Shown in pieces: positions 19,401-27,881 of a stretch of 64,000 bases of DNA. Origin of the DNA: an uncultured Clostridia bacterium (GTDB lineage Bacteria; Bacillota; Clostridia; TANB77; CAG-508); the NCBI GenBank assembly GCA_934182605.1, contig CAKPRQ010000007.1:1-64000 (forward strand), read 5' to 3'. Below the pieces are notes generated by a model. It made no database searches and was not told the origin of the DNA. It was given only the letters and a program-made list of their open reading frames with translations. A program made the position numbers and the translations under genes. Within the stretch, counting starts at the first letter, position 1. Every line of letters begins with the position of its first letter.

Positions 19401-19425
19401 TTTTTTTAGTTCTTTTCTTTTTCAT
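13459..19425 (-). CDS. Giant surface protein with SdrD-B-like domains and a vWA domain
   Basis: About 1988 residues. An N-terminal signal anchor (about 16-38, LLLFIFLIILVCLMIHP) and a C-terminal helix plus basic tail (IAVIISVLVILGVGIIFIKK, then KVV) place the bulk outside the cell, held by the last helix. Beta-sandwich modules of SdrD-B/Cna-B type are seen near 580-660 (GIRDKNDKDEYSERGIENIY) and near 1160-1290 (GYVWEDLVDEASKLGDGLLS, then GQYRFENLVTGGKYKVRF). A vWA-type domain starts near 1335 (DVIFVIDSYEMIKDS). Its metal site is degenerate: DxSxS reads DSYEM. No LPXTG motif is present. It probably acts as an adhesin or cell-wall scaffold. GTG at 19428 is an alternative start after AAGGAG. Confidence 0.75.
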   Translation of the reverse strand: MKKKRTKKNKILNLKRLLLFIFLIILVCLMIHPIQLITSNLFKPLSIAAGANNSRPNRYSQVNGEKTTYTDASGKEYYIEFVQNLREEILLSYEDIIQHKAEVVNKDNYGESEMKDLFIAEMKNVISKNYIERYKNSPKYDSTKDIPDDVLEIAKNDSTITKNENTRLSELWDILNFGTYQTIIQQETIGNNRQSLFDIGKIYATTRTLNLYKRNPNLLTVENGGITPGEAYIMASNRNQSTSFDTDKNQQALWVINDKGLEINSTGEIPNTYKGLNPEANVVGSNVESEATALQEHNKKVEEFKKDKVVDGVETEIYDNMLKIYDTKNNKNYYESGMAGLVGYDEGKEEYLVGPFSVDYVRTVFNPLEGGQNENQNEEGIIIFNSIMDAEVYGLNADGEEVKLSDWEFIYPDVEYDLKTKVATRIAETNAINSGDKTKNIYPYPNENFYIRFKDSSIQAITKIEFKTKSMNAEAEVYLYEGKTYDISWVGATSGGENYLQMTPSWDEINNGRAEGIDVADLYQVKSARLVNEEKIITLSVGYYHEKYNNYCIPITMELGGTVWYDGTEVEAVQDSNKVFGIRDKNDKDEYSERGIENIYVHLYDENDNRIASTVTDKNGNYLFTYVKLGPKYYIEFEYDGMKYKATTYLNGDLDNETYRNSNEFLNYLDYSHAKEDVTERTEYNNSFTEIKNGNTRTTGQAISDTGVIKDISYTTQNFDGSNTTYIGGTADIDRYNFATRTKTTQLLYPLQDSYMITGKYISEVDQNQNHLVELGIPNIFALGRINLAKNETYVVNTKQGEENAEIVDKDNFYTEETISYTMVDTYLHHINLGLVERTPIDFAVKNDVVEVALTYETDIVDENPWDYGTKSLDKNSFDITSREGNYYDISNNYQYEIAYINYIETIHNYEPGDTVETIENDMFQTYVQYKMTIRNQAEVTSGYITELVNYYENSLYYPVDSNESWRYYDKNINYVYERKENGGVGYGNILIPQVAPMTSWAVKNAGTNNETNLGQVNWNSNSIFGSSNNKDYSNNGLRTMYTNSLSNELLKPGETIDIYVIYKVEVKEDSTIGPGKYMINDNTGVGKRNIVEINAYKALNIDGTNGGRVDKDSAPGNIELENYVTYEDDVDMAPYFKLITNGDLRGNIIEGYVWEDLVDEASKLGDGLLSESERINNYINNVIVELVKLEYNQDTGEYEEVTFSDAYREAFPDSYKWLYQYTDDTIQSILGTDNRNALISWTGPNSNNSNSVRTLENGQYRFENLVTGGKYKVRFIYGTEPELRAESINSNIVGSKDKKMHTGHDYKSTEYTGRMIYDENNKLDFSGINSASMPTTDVIFVIDSYEMIKDSNSSKEIINILKNLYNDISINNNGTLKMQIISYGAENYKECSNFDEILSGSTGNTAFSAVEAIYTAGLKLKEGSAQNKIMVIYNDGSESKLEDTKAQIAQLLNDGVTVIGIGNGTQSLDMYRVKPISINNNNVNKIQVYTLNDNDGSKEYIINNLYDDIANKIINSYYLLPNTSHAEDYIQDETYYTMNDVQRSVNGRLQVMQYSQTMDAEKADALNIEYINTLEKNGEEWSDAIKTLANSTQMTADSYVVSFEGIYDENKTINFGLQEIPERDVEITNEVDSIVVRLSTGRPIVNWRYNQERPAENVQIIEQIKKEKDGLFSIYMDKEIMQGATIEVTYRIHISNIGEVDKLINYVRYATPEEQRNWYNALTGENISIDEIQSLNGPLYETIPIKISKIYSYFDNLVFRAEDNNKWEIINKNVATNDNGELVRENGYLVYDGEDGNIFEGGDLGIPNDGRDQIANGNVIWTKVDTESNDEDAPDYLAILDRNKDRIGKYSVVQTTSLKDIELYPNKSVEVRDSEHSGKYSTLGTYLVLSKTLSAEDMQAEDALSYRNYIEIIETSSTTGRRDYNGAEGNFTGEGTLNNLTSENDIDNAERVIILPPFGDKKIMIAVIISVLVILGVGIIFIKKKVV

Positions 19426-19494
19426 CACAAATAACTCCTTTCCTATATTTTAACTACACTTTTATAATAACTTTCATACTTCTACTTATATATT

Positions 19495-19523
19495 ATTTTA
19501 CTACATTTTTCGACTTTTTCCAA
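19495..19523 (-). promoter_or_regulatory. Promoter of the giant surface-protein gene
   Basis: Minus strand: TTGGAA (19523-19518), 17-bp spacer, TAAAAT (19500-19495). The 5' leader is about 65 nt. Confidence 0.6.
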
Positions 19524-19591
19524 TACTTTTTAAAAAAATATAATATTTTCGTAATATTTTTGTAATATTTTTGTAACATTTTATTTGAAAT

Positions 19592-19625
19592 ATTAAGACT
19601 TATGAAACTTTTCCATAAGTCTTAA
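19592..19625 (-). terminator. Terminator of the dockerin/FGE-domain gene
   Basis: A 12-bp stem TTAAGACTTATG/CATAAGTCTTAA downstream of the dockerin/FGE-domain gene and its tail remnant. No strong T run follows on the minus strand. Confidence 0.55.
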
Positions 19626-19654
19626 TGTTTATTCACAATATTTATACTATAATT

Positions 19655-19735
19655 TTATATTCCTAATTGCCATGGATCTGATGCTATACCTGAGCCCGCT
19701 GTTGGATATACATCTGGTTTTAGTGTTACTATTGG
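19655..19735 (-). pseudogene. Second C-terminal tail remnant after the FGE-domain gene
   Basis: Overlapping the stop region of the large gene in another frame, 26 codons read PIVTLKPDVYPTAGSGIASD then PWQLGI and TAA. This parallels the true C-terminus (PVVSLESGIKIEQGNGNGTE, then ANPYKLTDQ): hydrophobic V-V/T-L, a Gly/Ser spacer, then a P-W/Y-x-L end. It looks like the tail of a paralogous gene left by deletion or recombination. Confidence 0.5.
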
Positions 19736-22700
19736 TCAGTTAATTTATATGGATTAGCTTCTGTACCATTTCCATTTCCTTGCTCAATTTTGATTCCAGA
19801 TTCGAGAGAAACTACAGGTGCTAATGCACCTACAGCATAATCATAAGAGTTTGCAGTTCCTTGTTTTCTCTGTAATAGGTCATATTTTACCTCTCCCCAT
19901 TTATTTATCCTATATTCATATTTATATTTAGAATCAAATCTTCCGTTATGATCATAAGCAAAAAATATATCATCATATAATGTATAACCATACCCATTCC
20001 CCATTAATTTTATGCCACTAAAAGCTTTTATTGAATCTAAATCCCTACTATAATAACTATTTTCTCGTTTTATTGGATAATTTGTTCCTAAATGTCGTAT
20101 ACTATACCCGTATACCCCATTTTTATATGGTATAGAGTTATTATTTAATTTATAAGTTACTGATTCAGTTCCGTGGATAGCAATATTTGGTCCATTGTAG
20201 CATACTATTTCAACGTGTCCATTAGTATCAAAATGTAATATTCTCCATTTGTTATATATTACTCCATTTACATTTACACTATAGTTTACAAAGTCTCCAA
20301 TCTTTGCTACACTTGAAGTTAATGGAACTGATTTATCTGGTGTTGTTACTGTTATTTCTTTACTCTTTCTGTAATTTCCTGCCTTATCCCATACTTCTAC
20401 ATACAATTTATATGTTGTTTTTTCTGTTAATCCATTTATTGTATATGTATTTTCTGTTCCTGTATGTACTGGTATTCCATTCAAATAATATTTGTATTTT
20501 CCTGGTCCACTTAAATTATCTGATACATTACATAATAATACTATTTGATTATATCTCATTTTACTTACTACTGGTGTAAATTCATTTGGTGCTATTTTAT
20601 CTATATTTCCTACAACATATTTTATTGTTTTTCCACCTTGTCCTTTACTATTTGCCAACCTTGCATATATTGTACAGTTTTCTGTTACTGTAAATTTTTT
20701 ATCTCTACTCCATTTTCCTGTTGTTCCATTTATTTGATATTGTGTTATATAATATGGATTTGTATTTTTTATTTCTATATCCACATTTTTGTTAGTCCAC
20801 TCTTTTGTGCTTGGTTCTATTGTTACGCTTTCTGATGCTGCTGGTATTGGTGGTGTTCCTCTTGTTCCATTTAATGGGGTATCATCTTGTATTGGCACCA
20901 TACTTGCTTCTTGGCTTATTTCTCCTGTTACATATAATGTTATTCTAAAGCCTGTTGCCCCATCACTGTAGTACATATCTTTTGCTCCTCTATATGCTAC
21001 TGGTATACTTGTATCTAAATATACTCCTCCTCTGTATACTCTTTTTCCATCTCCTTGTTTTTCTGCCGTCATCTCCCATGCGTTTCCTGCTATATCATAT
21101 ATATTTTTTACGCTTGTTATACCTGTTCTATTTATACTGTCACCATATGTACCCCAACTTATACTATCTTGTAATACTTGATTTTCTCCTTTTTCATTTG
21201 CTATCCATCTCATTACTGTATCCCATTGTGTTCCTGTTATTATTCCTGTTGCTGTGTATTTCTTATTTTCCTCTTTTATTCCCATGTCTTCTGATAAAGT
21301 TTTCATATCTTCATAATTTCTATTTAATAAAACTTCTTTATCTTCTTGTGTTTGTACTTTACCTTCTTCTGAAATTGAAGATTCGTATCTTGCTACATAA
21401 AATCCTCCATATTTTTCTACTTGTGTTTTTTCTTCTTCTCCCCATGTTGATAATATTTCTGGTAAATCGTCTCCTGTTGCTTCTTCATAACTTATTCCAA
21501 CTTTTGCCCATTTTTCGTATTTTACTTCTGTTCCATCTACTGGTACCCATACAAATTGGTTTCCATATTTATCTTCTATTACTAATCCATTATTCCAATC
21601 TGGTTTTATTGTACTTCCATTTCCCCAATTTGCACCAACATTTACCGCTGCAAATCCTGCTGGTATTACTGGATTTTGATATGTTGCTTCGTTTCCATCT
21701 ATTGTTCTATTAAAATCTTCAAATACTCCTACTTCTGTTGCTCCTTCTACTAAGAATAATGCTATTCTAAATCCTCCTTCGTTTCTTGCCTCTCCTTCTA
21801 ATTCACTTATATATTCTCTTAATGCTGTTCCTGCTGCTACTATTTTATCATATTGCCAATAGTAGTTTCCTCCTCTTGCTATGTATTGTTTTGTACTTTC
21901 TTCGTTTATTAGGTATTCACTTGTATATTCCCATACGTTTCCTGCTGTGTCATATATATTCTTATCTTTAAATTGTTCTACTATTCCTGTTGTTAATAAT
22001 ATTCTCCTTTTTGCTTCTTTCTTTATGTTTGTTTCTTCCATATATGCACTTCTTTTCTCTGTTACTGAATTTGGACCTGTTGCATACATTCCACTAAATG
22101 TAAATGCTGTTTCAAATGTATTTCCTGAGTTTATGTTATTTATTACGTATTCTTCTCCTTTTTCATTTGCTATCCATTTTGTCATTGTATCCCACATTGT
22201 TCCTGTTAATAATCCACTTTTTACTTTTGGCATTCTATACATGCTTTCAGCATAATTTTTGGCTTGCTCATATGTTACTGCATTTACTACTCTTAATCCT
22301 TCTTGTGATGCTAGTGTATTATTATTATTTCCTGCTTCATATCTTGATACATAAAATCCTTCATATTTTTCTATTTGACTTATTTCTTCTTCACCTATTC
22401 CTTCTAATGATAAAGGTAAGTCATCTCCTGTTATTTGATTTGTTAATTTTGCCCATTCTGCATTATCTCCATAATCCCAAACCATTTTTCCTTTTTCATA
22501 TTTTACTTGTGTTCCATCTACTGGTACCCATACGAATTGGTTTCCATATTTATCTTCTATTACTAATCCCTTGTTCCAATCTTTTGGCATTACTCCTTCC
22601 CAACTTGCATCTTCTGTATTTACTGCTTTAAATCCTACTGGTATTACTGGATTAAAATATCTAAATTCTCCATCATTTATTGTTACATTATCTGGTCCTG

Positions 22701-24540
22701 GATTTATTACTCCTATTCCTAATCCATTATTTTCTATTTTTCCTACACTTATTCCTTCTGATGTAGTTGCATTTCCTGCTTTATCTTTTGCTATTACATA
22801 AATATAGTATCCATAATTCTCTAAGTCTATCTCTGTAAAGTTATACTCTGTTACTTTTTCTTCAGTTTTTACTATTTCTTCTCCCTTATCATTTAACATA
22901 TAGTATGTATAGCTCTCTATACCACTCTTACAGCTTGTATCTGTTGCTTCTTTATCATCTGCTGTAACACTTATTTTGATATTTATATTTGTTTTTTCTA
23001 CTATTTCTGGTGTAAATTTATTTGGAGCTAATTTATCTATATTTGTTATTGTTGCCTCTGCGTATTCACCTATACCTTCTTGATTTGTATTATCTGCTAT
23101 TCTTGCATATATTGTACAATTTCCTGTTGCTAAATATTTATCACCATCTTGCCATGCTCCATCTGTTCCATTTATTTGATATTGTATTTTATATCCTGTA
23201 TTTTCTATTTCTTCACATTTTATTGTTACTACTACATCTTCATTTGTTATCTCTTTATTACTATATTCAAACTCTATACTTGCATTTGATATTTCTATAT
23301 TATCTGTTTTTACTATACTTCCATTATTTGTTGCCTCTCTTATATTTCCTGCATAATCTATTGCCCTTACATATACTCTATATTCTGTATTTTTTGTTAA
23401 ATTTGTAAACTCATTACTACTTTGCCATACTGAATCATTTATTCTGTATTCATATTGCTTTACTCCAGCTATTCCATCTGTTTTTACTTCACCTTTATAG
23501 TCTTTCATTGTATCTATTGTTTCAGCATTTACTTTTATACTATTTGTTGTAGCTTCTGCTGTAAATTCAAATGCATTTGGTACTACATTATCTATATTAT
23601 TTACTATATATGTATCTTCTTCTACAGTTACATCTTCTGTTGTTGTAACTTTTTTCACATATCCTTCTTTAATCATTCTATCTATATATTCATCATATGA
23701 TTCATCTTTTCCTTGAAAATATTTTTCATTTTCTTCAGTTATTTCTATGTATTCCTCTCCTGTTTCTGGATCTACTTTATATTCAAATTCCGGCATATTA
23801 CTATAATCTATCACTTCATAAGTAAATTCTTTTACTAATCTTATTTTTACTTCTTTATTCTCTGTTACTTTTACTTCTCCATTGTAGTTTTTCCATGTAA
23901 CACCATTATCTAAACTTACTTGTATCTTATCATAATCTACATCTGCATCTTCTTTTACTTCTACTCTTAATCTTACCTCTTTTGTTGCATCTGTTGTATT
24001 AGGTGTTACTATTATATTACCTGTTGATATTTCTGCTTCACCTACATCCATTCCCACTAACAACATTTTTAATTGAGATATATCTAATGTTGTTATTTCT
24101 CCATTATAGTTAATATCAGCAGCTTGTAACCTTGCACCTTCTAATTTACCTATACCTACTCTATGATTTTTTAATTGCGACAAATCTGTTGGTGTTAATT
24201 TTCCATCTGGATTTATATCTCCTCTTACTACTAATGTATAATTTGTAGTATTTCCTACTTTTAACTGCATTCCTGTTTTTATGTATTCAGAAGGAGCTAC
24301 TTCTTTTCCAGCATCTAAAACTTTTAATTCTTCTTGATTACTTGTTGCTATATTATTTAAAAATTCTTCTGCTGTTGTTTCAGCTTTTATTCTCATTATA
24401 TATTCTCCTGAAACACTATATTTTACAGAAAATATTTCCCCTTCTGCATATACTGTTACCGATAAAAGCATAATTATTACAGCTATTATCATAAAATAAT
24501 ATGATTTTTTTATTTTTATCTTATTTAATAAAAAATTCAT
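19729..24540 (-). CDS. Secreted dockerin and double FGE-sulfatase-domain protein
   Basis: About 1603 residues with an N-terminal signal sequence (about 14-33). Residues about 107-165 hold a dockerin type I pair (GDINPDGKLTPTDLSQLK and ADINYNGEITTLDISQLK), Ca-binding repeats that dock to cohesins. Ig/fibronectin-like modules follow (TKNTEYRVYVRAIDYAGN). Two formylglycine-generating-enzyme/SUMF1-like domains come next, each with GNQFVWVPVDGT, a GFYV-S/A-RYE motif and IYD-T/I-AGN. The first reads RGGNYYWQYDK, the second YRGGVYLDTS. In this context such domains more often serve as surface binding folds than as sulfatase activators. No cohesin gene is in the window. A GGAGGAG site precedes two adjacent ATGs. 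Confidence 0.8.
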   Translation of the reverse strand: MNFLLNKIKIKKSYYFMIIAVIIMLLSVTVYAEGEIFSVKYSVSGEYIMRIKAETTAEEFLNNIATSNQEELKVLDAGKEVAPSEYIKTGMQLKVGNTTNYTLVVRGDINPDGKLTPTDLSQLKNHRVGIGKLEGARLQAADINYNGEITTLDISQLKMLLVGMDVGEAEISTGNIIVTPNTTDATKEVRLRVEVKEDADVDYDKIQVSLDNGVTWKNYNGEVKVTENKEVKIRLVKEFTYEVIDYSNMPEFEYKVDPETGEEYIEITEENEKYFQGKDESYDEYIDRMIKEGYVKKVTTTEDVTVEEDTYIVNNIDNVVPNAFEFTAEATTNSIKVNAETIDTMKDYKGEVKTDGIAGVKQYEYRINDSVWQSSNEFTNLTKNTEYRVYVRAIDYAGNIREATNNGSIVKTDNIEISNASIEFEYSNKEITNEDVVVTIKCEEIENTGYKIQYQINGTDGAWQDGDKYLATGNCTIYARIADNTNQEGIGEYAEATITNIDKLAPNKFTPEIVEKTNINIKISVTADDKEATDTSCKSGIESYTYYMLNDKGEEIVKTEEKVTEYNFTEIDLENYGYYIYVIAKDKAGNATTSEGISVGKIENNGLGIGVINPGPDNVTINDGEFRYFNPVIPVGFKAVNTEDASWEGVMPKDWNKGLVIEDKYGNQFVWVPVDGTQVKYEKGKMVWDYGDNAEWAKLTNQITGDDLPLSLEGIGEEEISQIEKYEGFYVSRYEAGNNNNTLASQEGLRVVNAVTYEQAKNYAESMYRMPKVKSGLLTGTMWDTMTKWIANEKGEEYVINNINSGNTFETAFTFSGMYATGPNSVTEKRSAYMEETNIKKEAKRRILLTTGIVEQFKDKNIYDTAGNVWEYTSEYLINEESTKQYIARGGNYYWQYDKIVAAGTALREYISELEGEARNEGGFRIALFLVEGATEVGVFEDFNRTIDGNEATYQNPVIPAGFAAVNVGANWGNGSTIKPDWNNGLVIEDKYGNQFVWVPVDGTEVKYEKWAKVGISYEEATGDDLPEILSTWGEEEKTQVEKYGGFYVARYESSISEEGKVQTQEDKEVLLNRNYEDMKTLSEDMGIKEENKKYTATGIITGTQWDTVMRWIANEKGENQVLQDSISWGTYGDSINRTGITSVKNIYDIAGNAWEMTAEKQGDGKRVYRGGVYLDTSIPVAYRGAKDMYYSDGATGFRITLYVTGEISQEASMVPIQDDTPLNGTRGTPPIPAASESVTIEPSTKEWTNKNVDIEIKNTNPYYITQYQINGTTGKWSRDKKFTVTENCTIYARLANSKGQGGKTIKYVVGNIDKIAPNEFTPVVSKMRYNQIVLLCNVSDNLSGPGKYKYYLNGIPVHTGTENTYTINGLTEKTTYKLYVEVWDKAGNYRKSKEITVTTPDKSVPLTSSVAKIGDFVNYSVNVNGVIYNKWRILHFDTNGHVEIVCYNGPNIAIHGTESVTYKLNNNSIPYKNGVYGYSIRHLGTNYPIKRENSYYSRDLDSIKAFSGIKLMGNGYGYTLYDDIFFAYDHNGRFDSKYKYEYRINKWGEVKYDLLQRKQGTANSYDYAVGALAPVVSLESGIKIEQGNGNGTEANPYKLTDQ

Positions 24541-24860
24541 CATATGCTCCTCCTAAATCTCCAATTTTTATATACACTTAATCATATTTAAACATTTTTT
24601 TACAAATTATTCAATAGCAGAATTTTCCATCTTTTACAAATTTTGTATTTATACATATACGGAAATTACTACCTCAACTCTTATTAATTAAAATATTATT
24701 TTTTTATTACATTTTTTTATATTCATTTTTTACCTATATTTCAAGATTTTTCTTATTTAATCTTATTTTTTACCAAGATTTTCTTACGGTAATACAGATT
24801 TAAGTATAAAATATCTACAATATATCAATGTAAATTTAAATCCCTATATCTATAAAAAAA
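24541..24860. other. AT-rich intergenic region upstream of the FGE-domain gene
   Basis: It holds a possible promoter at 24586-24614 and otherwise only AT-rich sequence with T tracts. No small open frame with a ribosome binding site and no repeat element was found. Confidence 0.4.
24586..24614 (-). promoter_or_regulatory. Possible promoter of the dockerin/FGE-domain gene
   Basis: Minus strand: TTGAAT (24614-24609), 17-bp spacer, TTAAAT (24591-24586). The -10 is a weak match. Confidence 0.4.
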
Positions 24861-24935
24861 TTAGAAACTCTAAATCTTATTTATGCCCTTTTCGCTTACG
24901 CGAACTCTATCCATAAATAAAATAAGAGTTTCTAA
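24861..24935 (-). terminator. Long terminator of ftsH
   Basis: TTAGAAACTCT plus a second segment pair across about 75 bases, with a small inner hairpin (CGC-GTAA-GCG). A run of seven T follows on the minus strand, about 50 bases after the ftsH stop. Confidence 0.7.
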
Positions 24936-24983
24936 ATGTTTTTTATTGCATTTTTGTTTTTAAATTGATATATTACAGATTTT

Positions 24984-26783
24984 TTAATTTTCAAAAATTC
25001 TAGCAAATTCTTCGCCATCAATTTTTTCTTTTTCCATTAATATATTAGCTACAATATGAAGTTTATCTAAATGTGAATTTAGTATATACTCTGCTGCTTT
25101 ATAAGCCTCATCTATTATTCTTTTTACTTCTGCATCTATTTCTGACGCGGTTCTTTCACTAACATCACTATGACGATTAAAGTCTCTTCCTAAAAATACT
25201 TCTCCATTATCTGCTGCATAATTTATTGTTCCTAATTTTTCACTCATACCATACTTAGTTACCATTTCCCTAGCAATTTTAGTTGCTCTTTCTATGTCGT
25301 TACTTGCACCTGTCGAAATATCATCTAAGACTAATTTTTCTGCTACCCTACCACCTAATAGTGATACTATTGTTTCTTCCATCTCAGTTTTAGACATAAA
25401 GTTTTTATCTTCTGTTGGTCTATACATAGTATAACCACCAGCCATTCCTCTCGGTACTATAGATATCTGATGTACATCATCTTGTGTTGGTAAAAACTTA
25501 CTTACTACTGCATGCCCTGCTTCATGGAATGCTACCAATTTATTTTCTTTTTCACTTCTTACTCTAGTTTTCTTTTCAGGTCCCATTTGTATTTTTACCA
25601 TTGCATCTTCGATTTCTTCCATTGATATTTCAAATTTATTTCTACGAGCTGCGAGTAAAGCTGCTTCATTTAAAATATTCTCCAAATCTGCTCCTGAAAA
25701 ACCTGATGTGTTTTTAGCTATTGTTTTTAAATCTATATTATTTGCAAATCTCTTTTTACGAGCATGCACTTCTAATATTTGTTCTCTTGCTTTTACATCT
25801 GGAGCTGATACTAATATTTGTCTATCAAATCTACCTGGTCTTAATAATGCTTTATCTAAAACATCTGGTCTATTTGTAGCTGCTAATACTATAACACCTT
25901 CGTTAGTACCAAATCCATCCATTTCTACTAATAATTGATTTAATGTTTGCTCTCTTTCATCATGGCCTCCACCTAATCCAGCACCTCTTTGACGTCCTAC
26001 GGCATCAATTTCGTCTATGAAAATTATACATGGTGCATTCCTTTTAGCTTGTTCAAATAAATCTCTTACCCTTGAAGCACCAACACCAACAAACATTTCA
26101 ACAAAGTCTGAACCACTTATTATAAAAAATGGAACATTTGCTTCACCAGCAACTGCTTTTGCTAATAATGTTTTACCAGTTCCTGGAGGGCCTACTAATA
26201 ATACTCCTTTTGGTATTCTAGCTCCCATGTCTATAAATTTTTGAGGTTTTCTTAAAAATTCTACAATTTCTTCTAACTCTGCTTTTTCTTCATCTACACC
26301 AGCGACATCTTTAAATGTTACCTTATTTTTCTCCGTAGGTGTCATCATTCTTGCTTTACTTTTTCCAAATGACATTGTTTTGTTTCCACCTTGACCTGGA
26401 TTCATAAACAAGAATAAGAATAATAACAATATTAATAATAATCCTAATGGTGATAACAACCCTAATAAAGTTATTAAAAATGATTGTGATTTTTCTTCAA
26501 ATTCTATAGCTCCTGTTCTCATAGGTTCTTGAATATATTCCATAAGACTATCTAAACTTGGTATATTAACTGTTTTACTATGTTCATCATTATTAAACTC
26601 TACAACAGCTTCTGTACCATTTGATGCAACCTCTATAGATTTTACTTCGCCTGCATCTATTTGTTCAAGTAATTCAGAATACTTCATCTTACTGTCCACA
26701 TTATCCATTACAGATGATAAAAGTACAATAAAAATGACTCCTAAAATTAGCCATACTGCTAACGTTTTTATTCCACTTTTCAA
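24984..26783 (-). CDS. ftsH: ATP-dependent zinc metalloprotease FtsH
   Basis: A 599-residue membrane AAA+ protease that degrades unassembled membrane proteins and short-lived regulators. Two transmembrane helices flank an extracytoplasmic segment (about 7-24 and 109-127). Walker A GPPGTGKT is near 198-205 and Walker B is IIFIDEID. An arginine-finger region ([20 protein letters not shown]) is present. The zinc motif HEAGH lies near 420. Length is slightly under the usual 610-650. The start is TTG after GGGGG. Its promoter lies inside the end of tilS (26825-26853), so it is likely a separate unit with its own terminator. Confidence 0.97.
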   Translation of the reverse strand: MKSGIKTLAVWLILGVIFIVLLSSVMDNVDSKMKYSELLEQIDAGEVKSIEVASNGTEAVVEFNNDEHSKTVNIPSLDSLMEYIQEPMRTGAIEFEEKSQSFLITLLGLLSPLGLLLILLLFLFLFMNPGQGGNKTMSFGKSKARMMTPTEKNKVTFKDVAGVDEEKAELEEIVEFLRKPQKFIDMGARIPKGVLLVGPPGTGKTLLAKAVAGEANVPFFIISGSDFVEMFVGVGASRVRDLFEQAKRNAPCIIFIDEIDAVGRQRGAGLGGGHDEREQTLNQLLVEMDGFGTNEGVIVLAATNRPDVLDKALLRPGRFDRQILVSAPDVKAREQILEVHARKKRFANNIDLKTIAKNTSGFSGADLENILNEAALLAARRNKFEISMEEIEDAMVKIQMGPEKKTRVRSEKENKLVAFHEAGHAVVSKFLPTQDDVHQISIVPRGMAGGYTMYRPTEDKNFMSKTEMEETIVSLLGGRVAEKLVLDDISTGASNDIERATKIAREMVTKYGMSEKLGTINYAADNGEVFLGRDFNRHSDVSERTASEIDAEVKRIIDEAYKAAEYILNSHLDKLHIVANILMEKEKIDGEEFARIFEN

Positions 26784-26824
26784 ATTAATTTCCCCCTAAA
26801 TTTTTAATTATAAATTACATATAT

Positions 26825-26853
26825 TTTATACCATATTTGTATTACTTTTTCAA
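26825..26853 (-). promoter_or_regulatory. ftsH promoter
   Basis: Minus strand: TTGAAA (26853-26848), 17-bp spacer, TATAAA (26830-26825). It overlaps the last codons of tilS. Confidence 0.65.
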
Positions 26854-27833
26854 GTTTTTTTTCTAAAAAATTCCACTATTCCTTTTCTTATACCTATTTT
26901 TAAGTTTTTGTTAGGTGTTAAATATTTATTTCCTATATTATTATCTATTAATTTTATTATGTCTTCCACATGTTTCTTTTCTATTTGTTTAGTATTTCCA
27001 AATAATTTATTTATTATATATAAAATTATTCGTTTTTTTATAGCTATATGTATTCTCGAAAATTCTTTTCCTGAAATTTTTATACTTTCTGTTTCTTCAT
27101 TTATTATAATTTTTTTGTAATATTTTTCTACTTCTATATCTATAAAATCTTGTTCTTCCGTAGCTATTTGAGACAACCTTGTTAACGTTTGAACAATATT
27201 GGGATTAAATTCTTTTTTTAAATATGGAATCACTATATTTCTTATTTTATTCCTAGTATAATTATTCTCAAAATTTGTTAAATCTATTCTAGGTTTTAAA
27301 TTATTTTTTTCACAATATTCTTCAATTTTTTCTCTACTAATATCTAATAACGGTCTTATATAGATACCATTTTTATTAAGAATCGCTTTTAATCCTTGTG
27401 TTCCTGTTCCTCTTAAAATATTCATAATTAAAGTTTCTACTAAGTCATTTTTATTATGACCTATTGCTATTTTATTTATACTATATTTTTGGGCAATTTC
27501 CTCAAAAAATTCATATCTTGCGTTTCTTCCTGCTTCTTCTACACTTATTTTTTCTATTTTTGCTTTTTCTTTTATATTATATTCTTTATAAAAGAACTCT
27601 ATATTTTTACTTCTGCAAAGTTCTTTTACAAATTCTGCATCTCCTTTAGCTTCTTCTCTTATTAAGTGATTTACATGTGCTACATATATTTCAATTTTTA
27701 ATTTTTCTTTTAGATTATACAAAATATTTAATAAACATATTGAATCAGGACCACCTGAGACGGCTACTAATACTTTATCATTTTGATTTATTAAGTTATT
27801 TTTCTTTATATAATCTAATACAAAATTTTCCAA
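26850..27833 (-). CDS. tilS: tRNA(Ile)-lysidine synthase TilS
   Basis: A 327-residue N-type ATP pyrophosphatase that converts C34 of the CAU-anticodon tRNA-Ile to lysidine. The PP-loop VAVSGGPDSICLL is near residue 25 and AIGHNKNDLVETLIMNIL is conserved, followed by RPLLDISREKIEEYC. It is shorter than the E. coli enzyme, with a reduced C-terminal part. The start is TTG after AGAAGGAG. It follows dnaB with a gap of about 50 bp and is probably in the rplI-dnaB-tilS transcript. Confidence 0.92.
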   Translation of the reverse strand: MENFVLDYIKKNNLINQNDKVLVAVSGGPDSICLLNILYNLKEKLKIEIYVAHVNHLIREEAKGDAEFVKELCRSKNIEFFYKEYNIKEKAKIEKISVEEAGRNARYEFFEEIAQKYSINKIAIGHNKNDLVETLIMNILRGTGTQGLKAILNKNGIYIRPLLDISREKIEEYCEKNNLKPRIDLTNFENNYTRNKIRNIVIPYLKKEFNPNIVQTLTRLSQIATEEQDFIDIEVEKYYKKIIINEETESIKISGKEFSRIHIAIKKRIILYIINKLFGNTKQIEKKHVEDIIKLIDNNIGNKYLTPNKNLKIGIRKGIVEFFRKKT

Positions 27834-27881
27834 AATAATGCTCCTTCTAAATAATATAAATTTAATTATAAGTTAGAATAA

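Noticed and set aside
20304..23700. Plus-strand Leu/Ile/Tyr-rich open frames opposite the FGE-domain gene
   Set aside because: They are the reverse strand of a long, domain-bearing minus-strand gene, have low-complexity composition and no ribosome binding sites.
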